From contig JANJSW010000036.1 of NCBI GenBank assembly GCA_024711415.1, positions 1 to 9,070 on the forward strand: a DNA stretch of 9,070 bases, given 5' to 3'. Position 1 is the stretch's first letter. The number at the start of each line of letters is the position of its first letter. Below the pieces are notes generated by a model. It did not search any database, had not been told where the DNA came from, and was given only the letters and a program-made list of their open reading frames with translations. The position numbers and the translations under genes are program-made. The DNA is from Thermomonas sp. GTDB lineage: Bacteria > Pseudomonadota > Gammaproteobacteria > Xanthomonadales > Xanthomonadaceae. Shown here piece by piece: positions 1-6,173 of the stretch.

Positions 1-1990
1 TGGTGTACAGGCTGCCCACGTCCACGATCAGGGCGACCCGGCCATCGCCGAGGATGGTCGCACCGGCCACGCCGGCGATGCGGCGGTAGTTGCGCTCCAG
101 GTTCTTGACCACCACCTGCTGCTGGCCCAGCAGCTCGTCCACCTCCAGCGCCAGCCGCTGGCCCTGGCTCTCCACCACCACCGCGATCGGTTGCGCATCG
201 GTGCGGGTGGCCGGCAGGCCGTACTGGTCGGCAAGGTCGAGCAGGGGCACGTAGTCCTCGCGCACGCGCAGCAGGCGCGAATCGCCGGCCACCGTCTTGA
301 TGTGGTCGGCGGCGGGCTGCAGCGACTCCACCACCACGTTCAGCGGCAGGATGAAGACTTCGCCACCCACCGCCACGGTCATGCCGTCGAGGATGGCCAT
401 GGTCAGCGGCAGGCGGATCGACACGGTGGTGCCTTCGCCCTGGCGGCTGCGGATTTCCACCTGGCCGCCCAGCGCGTTGATGTTCTTGCGCACCACGTCC
501 ATGCCGACGCCGCGACCGGACAGGTCGGTGAGCGCCTCGGCGGTGGAGAAGCCGGGTGCGAACACCAGGTCCCATACCTGCGCGTCGGTGGGATTCTCGG
601 GCACCGCGATGCCGCGTTCGGCGGCCTTGGCCAGGATCCGCTCGCGGTTGAGGCCGCGACCGTCGTCGCCCACCTCGATGATGATGTGGCCGCCCTGGTG
701 GGCGGCGGACAGCGTCACCGTGCCGGCCTCGGGCTTGCCGGCGGCGATGCGCTGTTCGGTGGTTTCCAGGCCGTGGTCGATGGCGTTGCGGACCAGGTGC
801 ACCAGCGGGTCGACGATCTTCTCGATCACGCCCTTGTCCAGCTCGGTGCCTTCGCCGGAGGTCTTGAGGTTGACCTTCTTGCCCAGCCGCGAAGCGATGT
901 CGCGCACCATCCGCGGGAAGCGGCTGAAGGCGAAATCCACCGGCAGCATGCGCACCGACATCACCGCTTCCTGCAGGTCGCGGGTGTTGCGGTCGAGCTG
1001 GCCGAGGCCGGCCAGCAGCTGCTCGTGCAGGCCGGGATCCAGCTCGGCCGAGCGCTGCGCAAGCATGGCCTGGGTGATGACGAGCTCACCGACCAGATTG
1101 ATCAGCGCGTCCACCTTGTCCACCGCCACGCGGATGGTGGTTTCCCCCGCGTCGTGGCGGGCATTGCCGGTGGCCTGCGCCGCCGGCGCGGTCGTTGTGG
1201 CGGCGGGTGCAGCGGGCGCGGCTGCCGCTGCCGGGGCGACATCCGCCGTGGTAGCCGGTGCAGCCGCGGCCGGCGCCGCCGCCAGCGGTTCGATGCTGAG
1301 CTTGCACTGGTCTTCGACCCAGGCAAACGTGTCCTCGATCGCGCTGCGCTTGACGTTTCCCACCAGCTGCAGGTCCCACGCCAGCCACGCCTCGAACGGA
1401 TCCAGCTCGGCGAACGGCGGCAGCGCGTCATCGCGGCAGGCGACCTTGAGCTCGCCCAGCTGCTCCAGTTCGCGCAGCATGCGCAGCGGGTCATTGCCGC
1501 TGAGGAACAGCGAGCGCTCCGGCTCGAAGCTGATCGACCAGCCCTGCGGCTCGGCGCTGGCAACCGGGGCGGCGGCCGCCGCGACCGGCGCGGCCTCGAC
1601 CGCGCTGGCACCGGACAGCAGGCGCTCCAGCTCGGCGCGCGCGCGCGCCAGCATGGCCTGGTCGATGGCGTCGCCGTGTTCGGCCGCGGCCAGCAGCATG
1701 CGCAGCGCGTCGACCGAACCCAGCAGCGCGCTGATGGCCACGCCGTCGAGCGTGCGCTTGCCGCTGCGGGCTTCATCCAGCAGCGTTTCCAGCAGATGGG
1801 TCAGGTCGGCGATGGCGGTGAAGCCGAAGGTGGCGCTGCCGCCCTTGATCGAATGCGCGGCGCGGAACACCACGTGGATGGTGTCGCCGCCTCCGCCGCC
1901 GGATTCCATGTCCAGCAATCCGGCTTCCATGGCGGCGAGGTTTTCGCGGCTTTCTTCGAAGAAGGTGGCGTGGAAGCGGGTGATGTCCAT
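1..1990 (-). CDS. cheA: Second chemotaxis histidine kinase CheA (3' end outside window)
   Basis: Sensor kinase that autophosphorylates on a His in its Hpt domain and passes the phosphate to a CheY/CheB partner; cytoplasmic, in the receptor array. About 663 residues are visible and the frame is open to the window edge. Seen: Hpt domain (about 1-125) with His46 in HSIKGG; an Ala-rich linker; a P2-like response-regulator-binding region (about 150-236) with GNDPLRMLRELEQLG around Asn166; a second Ala/Pro linker; dimerisation helices starting near DALINLVGELV (about 300); ATPase with N box HLVRNAIDHG (Asn402), G1 box DDGRG (442-446) and G2 box SGRGVGMD (491-498); and a CheW-like P5 domain from about 525 to the edge. 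Little should be missing. The ATG at 1990 lies 17 bp after the upstream regulator gene and has GGGA 5 bp before it. All catalytic boxes are intact, so it should be active. Confidence 0.95.
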   Translation of the reverse strand, partial: MDITRFHATFFEESRENLAAMEAGLLDMESGGGGGDTIHVVFRAAHSIKGGSATFGFTAIADLTHLLETLLDEARSGKRTLDGVAISALLGSVDALRMLLAAAEHGDAIDQAMLARARAELERLLSGASAVEAAPVAAAAAPVASAEPQGWSISFEPERSLFLSGNDPLRMLRELEQLGELKVACRDDALPPFAELDPFEAWLAWDLQLVGNVKRSAIEDTFAWVEDQCKLSIEPLAAAPAAAAPATTADVAPAAAAAPAAPAATTTAPAAQATGNARHDAGETTIRVAVDKVDALINLVGELVITQAMLAQRSAELDPGLHEQLLAGLGQLDRNTRDLQEAVMSVRMLPVDFAFSRFPRMVRDIASRLGKKVNLKTSGEGTELDKGVIEKIVDPLVHLVRNAIDHGLETTEQRIAAGKPEAGTVTLSAAHQGGHIIIEVGDDGRGLNRERILAKAAERGIAVPENPTDAQVWDLVFAPGFSTAEALTDLSGRGVGMDVVRKNINALGGQVEIRSRQGEGTTVSIRLPLTMAILDGMTVAVGGEVFILPLNVVVESLQPAADHIKTVAGDSRLLRVREDYVPLLDLADQYGLPATRTDAQPIAVVVESQGQRLALEVDELLGQQQVVVKNLERNYRRIAGVAGATILGDGRVALIVDVGSLYT

Positions 1991-2007
1991 GGATGTCCCG
2001 AGATGGC

Positions 2008-2373
2008 TTAGCCGAGAACCTTGCGAACGGTGGCGAGCAGCTGCTCCGGATCGAACGGCTTGACCAGCCAGCCGGTGGCGCCGGCGGCCTTGCCTTCGCT
2101 CTTCTTGTCGGCGCCGGACTCGGTGGTGAGCATCAGCAGCGGGGTGAACTTGTAGCTGGGCATGGCGCGCAGCTGGCGGATCAGCTCGATCCCGTCCATT
2201 CGCGGCATGTTGACGTCGGTGATCACCGCGTCGAACTTCTGGGTCTTCGCCACTTCCAGCGCGGCAATGCCGTCCTCCGCTTCCTTGACGTTGTAGCCGC
2301 CGCCGGACAGGGCGAAGGCCACCATCTGGCGCATGGAGGTGGAATCGTCAACGATCAGAAGGTTTGCACTCAC
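2008..2373 (-). CDS. cheY: CheY-like single-domain response regulator (second copy)
   Basis: Receiver-only response regulator of 121 residues, the usual CheY size, with no output domain. Acidic pocket Asp9/Asp10, phosphoacceptor Asp53 (VITDVNMP), Thr83 and Lys105 (LVKPF) are all present. The usual switch aromatic Tyr (position 106 in E. coli) is Trp102 here. It starts with GTG at 2373, overlapping the STAS stop by 4 bp (GTGA), with GGAG 7 bp upstream. It lies between the STAS gene and the second cheA, so it is most likely the phosphorylation target of that kinase. Whether it binds the flagellar switch, acts as a phosphate sink or signals to the STAS protein cannot be told from sequence. It is clearly diverged from the cheY at 8566-8958. 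Confidence 0.93.
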   Translation of the reverse strand: MSANLLIVDDSTSMRQMVAFALSGGGYNVKEAEDGIAALEVAKTQKFDAVITDVNMPRMDGIELIRQLRAMPSYKFTPLLMLTTESGADKKSEGKAAGATGWLVKPFDPEQLLATVRKVLG

Positions 2374-2654
2374 GCGGTGTCTCCGGGGGCGGAATCGACA
2401 CCCAGGCTGGTCGCGAGCGCGAGCTGGCGCGCTGCTTCCACCAGGGTGGGAGAGGGAAGGGTAATCGTAGTCACGCGGCCGCGCGCGGCGCGGTCCCGCA
2501 TGAAGGCGTGCAGCAGCTGCAGCCCTGCAGTATGCACGCGCCGCACCTCGGCGCCGGACAGCTCCAGCACTTCGTCGTCGAAATGCGGCTGCAGCGCCGC
2601 TTGCAGGTCGGCTACCTGTTCAATCCCGAGGTCGGCTTGCAGGGACAATGGCAT
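2370..2654 (-). CDS. STAS-domain protein (SpoIIAA-like, chemotaxis-associated)
   Basis: A 94-residue protein that is essentially one STAS domain, the fold of anti-sigma-factor antagonists. The diagnostic turn is at about residues 30-47 (LELSGAEVRRVHTAGLQLL), where SpoIIAA has a D-S-S-G loop. Here the loop is H41-T42-A43-G44, so the position of the phosphorylated SpoIIAA Ser is Ala and only the neighbouring Thr could be modified. It is the first gene of operon 2, about 28 bp below a sigma-28-like promoter, and is translationally coupled to the response regulator that follows. STAS-CheY-CheA gene heads are known in F7-type chemotaxis clusters of gammaproteobacteria, but the biochemical role is not established. 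The Shine-Dalgarno sequence is weak (GAG about 8 bp before the ATG). Confidence 0.85.
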   Translation of the reverse strand: MPLSLQADLGIEQVADLQAALQPHFDDEVLELSGAEVRRVHTAGLQLLHAFMRDRAARGRVTTITLPSPTLVEAARQLALATSLGVDSAPGDTA

Positions 2655-2688
2655 TGGGCGTCTCGTGAGGGGCTTGATCCCAGACCGT

Positions 2689-2715
2689 TTAACGGCGCGC
2701 CGCCCCGCAACTTGA
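2689..2715 (-). promoter_or_regulatory. Sigma-28 (FliA)-type promoter for STAS-cheY-cheA
   Basis: On the minus strand TCAAGTTG (2715-2708) is followed by exactly 11 bp and then GCCGTTAA (2696-2689). The enterobacterial FliA consensus is TAAAGTTT-N11-GCCGATAA, giving 6/8 and 7/8 matches with ideal spacing. It sits in the only large intergenic gap inside the window, and predicts a start near 2682 and a leader of under 30 nt before the STAS ATG at 2654. Confidence 0.8.
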
Positions 2716-2728
2716 GGGCGTGGGCGCG

Positions 2729-2750
2729 AACTGCGCGTCGACGCACAGTT
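2729..2750. repeat. 22-bp imperfect palindrome in the inter-operon gap
   Basis: The plus strand reads aactgcgcgtc followed by gacgcacagtt, two 11-bp arms that are inverted copies with one mismatch, centred on GTCGAC. It lies 14 bp beyond the stop codon region of the CheW-like gene (stop at 2765) and 13 bp upstream of the -35 of the sigma-28-type promoter. In RNA of the minus-strand transcript the mismatch becomes a G-U pair (9-bp stem, TCGA loop), but no T-run follows, so it is not a standard intrinsic terminator. It could be a transcription-factor site or a 3'-end stabilising hairpin. Confidence 0.6.
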
Positions 2751-2764
2751 TGCACTGCCTGGCC

Positions 2765-3739
2765 TCAGTCGAACACCACGCGTGCGTCCAGCAGCACGGT
2801 GGGCGGGGCGCCCGGGGTGCGCGCGATGCCCATGCCGATGCGGTCGCGCAGGCCGGGCGTGGGCGGCTCGATCTGCGGGGCGTCGAGGGTGACCACGTCG
2901 GTGACCGCGCTGACCATCAGGCCCACCAGTTCGTCCTGGTATTCCAGCACCACGATGCGGGCGCGCTCGTCCGGTTCCACCGGCTGCCGGCGCAGCCAGC
3001 TGCCCAGATCGTGCACCGGCACTACCCGGCCGCGCAGGTTCATCACCCCCAGCAGGGACGGCACCGCGCCGCGCACGGCGATCACCGGCGCCAGCCGCAC
3101 CACTTCCTGCACCCGCAGCAGTTCCACCGCGTAGCGGTCATCGCCGATCGCCACCCGCAGCCAGCGCTGGCCGAGGGGGGCGGCGTGGGTGTGGGGGTCC
3201 TCGTCTTCCTCGTCGGCATCCCCGGGCACCGGCTGCGCGACAGCGGGGGCAGCGCGCACGGGCGGCGCGGCGGGGGCGGGGGTAGGCTCGTCGTCGGCGG
3301 GCCAGGCGAGGTCGGCTTCGGCGGCGGCCTCGGTGGTGGCCTCGGTGGTGGCGTCGCCGCTGACGTCGCCGACGAGCGGGGCGTCGTCCTCGACCAGCTC
3401 CACCGTGGTGGGGGCGGCCGCGGCTTCGTCTTCGCGTTCGATCTCGACGACTGCCTCCGCGTCGTCGTCGATCCCGATGGCCGCTTCGACCTCGTCTTCG
3501 ACCTCGTCTTCGACGGCGACCGCCGCCGCGACTTCGACCTCGACTTCGATTGCTACCTCGACTTCCGGCGCATCCTCGGCCGTTGCATCCACCGCCATGT
3601 CGCCCGACCCGTGGGCCTGGCGCGGCGTTGCGGGGGCGGGGGACGGCGCCAGCGGCATCGCCAGCAGTGCGTCGACGTAGGCATCGACCATCGCGCCGTC
3701 GTCCTGCTGGCTGACCAGGATGGTTCCCTGCGCGCTCAT
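2765..3739 (-). CDS. CheW-domain protein with long acidic N-terminal region (ParP-like)
   Basis: A 324-residue protein about twice the length of a plain CheW. Seen: a short amphipathic N-terminal segment (about 16-30, containing VDAYVDALLAMPL), a low-complexity acidic Ala/Val/Glu region (about 48-185, with alternating Glu-Val stretches), then a complete CheW domain (about 190-324) with RLAPVIAVRGAVPSLLGVMN and RGRVVPVHDL. CheW domains dock to the CheA P5 domain and receptor tips. Start: ATG at 3739 overlaps the ParA stop by 4 bp (ATGA) and has a perfect AGGAGG upstream; the in-frame ATG at 3778 lies inside the ParA gene and is not favoured. Placement directly after a ParA ATPase matches parC-parP of Vibrio and Pseudomonas, where ParP joins CheA to ParC at the pole. 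It could instead serve as the general CheW, because no second cheW follows it here. Confidence 0.88.
   Translation of the reverse strand: MSAQGTILVSQQDDGAMVDAYVDALLAMPLAPSPAPATPRQAHGSGDMAVDATAEDAPEVEVAIEVEVEVAAAVAVEDEVEDEVEAAIGIDDDAEAVVEIEREDEAAAAPTTVELVEDDAPLVGDVSGDATTEATTEAAAEADLAWPADDEPTPAPAAPPVRAAPAVAQPVPGDADEEDEDPHTHAAPLGQRWLRVAIGDDRYAVELLRVQEVVRLAPVIAVRGAVPSLLGVMNLRGRVVPVHDLGSWLRRQPVEPDERARIVVLEYQDELVGLMVSAVTDVVTLDAPQIEPPTPGLRDRIGMGIARTPGAPPTVLLDARVVFD
3327..3350. repeat. Tandem 12-bp repeat, two copies, in the CheW-like gene
   Basis: Two perfect copies of gcctcggtggtg on the plus strand, coding on the minus strand for the repeated tetrapeptide ATTE-ATTE (about residues 130-137) in the disordered region. 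The repeat is in-frame and suggests linker growth by slippage. Confidence 0.8.
3488..3514. repeat. Tandem 12-bp repeat in the acidic linker of the CheW-like gene
   Basis: Two perfect copies of gacctcgtcttc plus a partial third on the plus strand. On the minus strand they encode the Glu/Asp-Val run around residues 76-84 (VEDEVEDEVE). The flanking 3515-3580 holds further degenerate gac-ttc-gac-ctc units that encode the alternating Glu-Val segment, so the whole acidic stretch looks built by repeat expansion. Confidence 0.7.
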
Positions 3740-4500
3740 GCGGCCTCCTGTTCGGCGGGGGCGGTATCCAGCAGCCATTGGGTGGCGTGCTCGTAGGCAA
3801 TCAGGCCGCGGCCGTACATGTGTTCGCGGCTGCCCAGCGCATCGGCGTCACGCAGGCGGGTGTCCACCGGGATCGGATACGGGCAGGCGCCGGCGCCGGG
3901 GTGCGACTGCAACTGGTCCAGCGTCTGCTGCCCGGTGCGGGTGCGCTTGTCGAACAGGGTGGGCAGGATCTGCCGCAGCAGCGGGCGGGCGCGCGAACGC
4001 TCCACCATCGCGGCGGTGTGCAGCATGCCGGCCAGGCCGTGCAGCGCCAGCGGGTCGGTCTGGGTGGGCACGATCAGGCGGTCGCAGGCGGCCAGCGCGT
4101 TGACCAGCAGCAGGCCGAGGGTGGGCGGGCAGTCGAGCAGGGCGTAATCGTGGCCGTCGGGCTCGGCCTGCAGGGCGCGGCCCAGCGCAAGGCCGAGGCC
4201 GGGTTGGGTGGCGCTGCGTCGCTCCAGCGTAGCCATCGCCGGCTGCGCGGCGAGCACGTCGATCCCGGGGTAGCCGCTGGGCCGGGCCACTTCGGAAATG
4301 GGGCGGTCGTTGAACAGGTCGTAGGTGCCGGTGGGCGTGGGTTCGGTGGGGATGCCGAAGGCGCGGGTCAGCGAGCCGTGCGGGTCAAGGTCCACCAGCA
4401 GCACGCGATTGCCGGCATCGGCCAAGCTGCGCCCCAGGCACAGGGTGCTGGTGGTCTTGCCTACGCCGCCTTTCTGGTTGGCAATCGCCCACACGCGCAT
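3736..4500 (-). CDS. ParA-family ATPase (ParC-like, chemotaxis array positioning)
   Basis: A 254-residue ParA/MinD-type ATPase. The deviant Walker A is KGGVGKTT (10-17) with signature Lys10 and catalytic Lys15; the A' motif is VDLDPHGSL (36-44, Asp39); Walker B is LLDCPP (Asp123). No DNA-binding N-terminal helix-turn-helix precedes the ATPase, so this is a short orphan ParA rather than a plasmid-type one, and no parB accompanies it. Its position between motD and a CheW-domain gene matches ParC of Vibrio and Pseudomonas, which places chemotaxis arrays at the cell pole; that role is inferred from context. The ATG at 4500 shares one base with the motD stop (TGATG) and has GGGAG about 9 bp upstream. 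A much longer in-frame upstream extension exists only because the shadow frame of motC/motD is open. Confidence 0.93.
   Translation of the reverse strand: MRVWAIANQKGGVGKTTSTLCLGRSLADAGNRVLLVDLDPHGSLTRAFGIPTEPTPTGTYDLFNDRPISEVARPSGYPGIDVLAAQPAMATLERRSATQPGLGLALGRALQAEPDGHDYALLDCPPTLGLLLVNALAACDRLIVPTQTDPLALHGLAGMLHTAAMVERSRARPLLRQILPTLFDKRTRTGQQTLDQLQSHPGAGACPYPIPVDTRLRDADALGSREHMYGRGLIAYEHATQWLLDTAPAEQEAA
3744..3749 (-). promoter_or_regulatory. Perfect Shine-Dalgarno deciding the start of the CheW-like gene
   Basis: AGGAGG on the minus strand, 4 bp before the ATG at 3739 and inside the last codons of the ParA gene. It favours this ATG over the in-frame ATG at 3778 and suggests strong translation of the CheW-like protein despite its position at the end of the operon. 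Confidence 0.75.
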
Positions 4501-5411
4501 CACTGCTTGCTCCCGGTTGCGGCCGCGGCACCGGCGGGCTGGGCCGCGCCGCGCATGTCCAGGCCTTCCATCACGCTGTCGACCCCGCGCGAACTGGCAA
4601 GGATCACCAGTTCCACCCGCCGGTTGGCACTGCGCCCGGCGATGCTGGCATTGTCGGCGATCGGCTGGTATTCGCCATAGCCCATCGACGCCAGCCGCTC
4701 CGGCGCAATGCCGGAATCGATCAGTTCGTAGACCACGTTGGTGGCGCGCGCCGCCGACAGGTCCCAGTTGGAGCGGAACTGCGCGGTGCGGATCGGCTGG
4801 TTGTCGGTATAGCCTTCCACCCGCACCGCGTTCGGTGCCTTGCGCAGCACGCCGGCCAGCTGGCGGATGGTGCCCAGCGCGGTGGCGCTGGGGATGGCGA
4901 CGCCGCTGGCGAACAGCAGGTCGCTCTGGATTTCCACCGCCAGGAAGTTCGCGCCGCGGCGCACCCGTACCAGCCCGCTGGCGACCAGATCGGACAGGGC
5001 CTTTTCGATCTCGTCGCCCAGCGCATGCAGCTGGGCCTGGCTGGCCTGGGCATTGGCAGCGGCCTGCGGCTGGTTGTTTTGCTCGCGCCGGCTGACCGGC
5101 ATCGGCACCTCGACGCGGCTGGGTTGGGCCGGGCCGCGGCGTGCGCCGGTGTCGATCACCGAAGGGTGGTCGAAGTCGCCGCCACGCAGCTGCACCTGGC
5201 CGGCCTGGACCGGCTTGATCGAGCGCGGCGGGCCACCGAACGCGGCGGAGAGCGAGTCCGCCACCACCCGGTACTTGCCCTCGTTGATCGAGGAGATCGC
5301 GTACATCACCACGAAGAACGCCAGCAGCAGGGTGAGCAGGTCGGCATACGGGATCGCCCAGGCTTCGTGGTTGAGGTGGTCTTCGTGCTGGTGGCGGGGG
5401 CGGTGGGCCAT
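4500..5411 (-). CDS. motD: Flagellar stator protein MotD (MotB family)
   Basis: A 303-residue inner-membrane stator subunit that pairs with MotC to conduct ions and anchors to peptidoglycan. Seen: a short His-rich cytoplasmic tail; one membrane segment (about 20-40) containing the ion-binding Asp24 in PYADLLTLL, equivalent to MotB Asp32; the plug region just after it (about 42-58); a Gln/Ala-rich periplasmic linker (about 90-130); and an OmpA-like peptidoglycan-binding domain (about 165-272) with VRVEGYTDNQPI, the LSAARA motif and SANRRVEL. Length fits MotB/MotD. The ATG at 5411 is 12 bp after the motC stop, with AGGG in between. Pairing with a MotA-type gene inside a che operon matches MotCD of Pseudomonas, a second stator used beside MotAB; whether a MotAB pair exists elsewhere cannot be seen. 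Confidence 0.93.
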   Translation of the reverse strand: MAHRPRHQHEDHLNHEAWAIPYADLLTLLLAFFVVMYAISSINEGKYRVVADSLSAAFGGPPRSIKPVQAGQVQLRGGDFDHPSVIDTGARRGPAQPSRVEVPMPVSRREQNNQPQAAANAQASQAQLHALGDEIEKALSDLVASGLVRVRRGANFLAVEIQSDLLFASGVAIPSATALGTIRQLAGVLRKAPNAVRVEGYTDNQPIRTAQFRSNWDLSAARATNVVYELIDSGIAPERLASMGYGEYQPIADNASIAGRSANRRVELVILASSRGVDSVMEGLDMRGAAQPAGAAAATGSKQ

Positions 5412-5423
5412 GGCTGCGGCCCT

Positions 5424-6164
5424 TCAGTGCAGGAAGCCGTTGAGCCGGCTTTCGAGGTTGCGCGGGTTCTCGCCCTCGGCGATCGCGATCAGGCCTTCGA
5501 TCATCATTTCGCGCTCGACCTGCTGGCGGTGGATCACGCCCTTGAGCTTGGAGCACATCGGCAGGAACATCAGGTTGGCCGCGCCGATGCCGTAGATGGT
5601 GGCGGTGAACGCCGCGGCGATGCCGTGGCCCAGCTTGCTGGGATCGCTGAGGTTCTTCATCACCGCCATCAGGCCCAGCACCGCGCCGATGATGCCCATG
5701 GTCGGCGAATAGATGCCCATGCCCTCGAACACCTTGGCGGCGGCGGTGTCGCGATGCTGCTGGGCCTGCGCCTCGATTTCCAGCATCTGCCGCATGGTTT
5801 CCGGCTCCACCCCGTCCACCACCATCTGCAGGCCCTTGCGCAGGAACGGATCGGCCAGCTGGTCGAGCACCGGTTCCAGCGCCAGCAGCCCCTGCTTGCG
5901 CGAGATAGTGCTCCATTCCACCATCCGCGCGATCAGGCCGGCATGGTCCTGCGGCGGCGGGAAGAACACCCAGCGCACGATCCCCAGCGCCCGCCGGAAG
6001 GTGTGCATGGGTGTCTGCAGCAGGATCGCGGCGATGGTGCCGACGATGACGATCAGGAAAGCGGCGGGCGACCACAGGCCCGACAGGCCCGCGCCCTTGA
6101 GGATGCTGCCGCCGACAAGGGCGACCAGTGCGAGGATCGCGCCGATGACACTGAGGATATCCAT
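5424..6164 (-). CDS. motC: Flagellar stator protein MotC (MotA family)
   Basis: A 246-residue MotA/ExbB-type stator channel subunit of the inner membrane. Four hydrophobic segments are visible at about 3-22, 33-51, 148-170 and 182-203, with the large cytoplasmic loop between the second and third, as in MotA. The loop carries RKQGLLALE, whose Arg89 and Glu97 correspond to the charged residues that contact FliG. Pro154 (YSPTMG) and Pro202 (FLPMC) sit in the positions of the two conserved MotA prolines. The length is shorter than E. coli MotA (295) and fits the MotC/PomA group. The gene begins 9 bp after the cheA stop with no good Shine-Dalgarno, so it is probably coupled to cheA translation. 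It forms the stator with MotD downstream. Proton or sodium specificity cannot be read safely from the sequence. Confidence 0.93.
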   Translation of the reverse strand: MDILSVIGAILALVALVGGSILKGAGLSGLWSPAAFLIVIVGTIAAILLQTPMHTFRRALGIVRWVFFPPPQDHAGLIARMVEWSTISRKQGLLALEPVLDQLADPFLRKGLQMVVDGVEPETMRQMLEIEAQAQQHRDTAAAKVFEGMGIYSPTMGIIGAVLGLMAVMKNLSDPSKLGHGIAAAFTATIYGIGAANLMFLPMCSKLKGVIHRQQVEREMMIEGLIAIAEGENPRNLESRLNGFLH

Positions 6165-6173
6165 ATGTTCACG

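Noticed and set aside
1637..1650. Short CG dinucleotide run
   Set aside because: It encodes ordinary Ala/Arg codons of a helix in the second CheA and fits the local codon use.
191..2063. Two plus-strand open frames of about 600 codons opposite the second cheA
   Set aside because: They are antisense shadows in very GC-rich DNA. Their translations are low-complexity (His/Gln/Gly or Ser/Arg-rich) with no domain, and the minus strand encodes a full CheA with all catalytic boxes.
4501..6075. N-terminal extension of the ParA frame by about 525 codons
   Set aside because: The extension is the out-of-frame reading of motC and motD, Arg/Gly/Pro-rich. ParA starts normally with MRVWAIANQKGG at 4500 after a Shine-Dalgarno.
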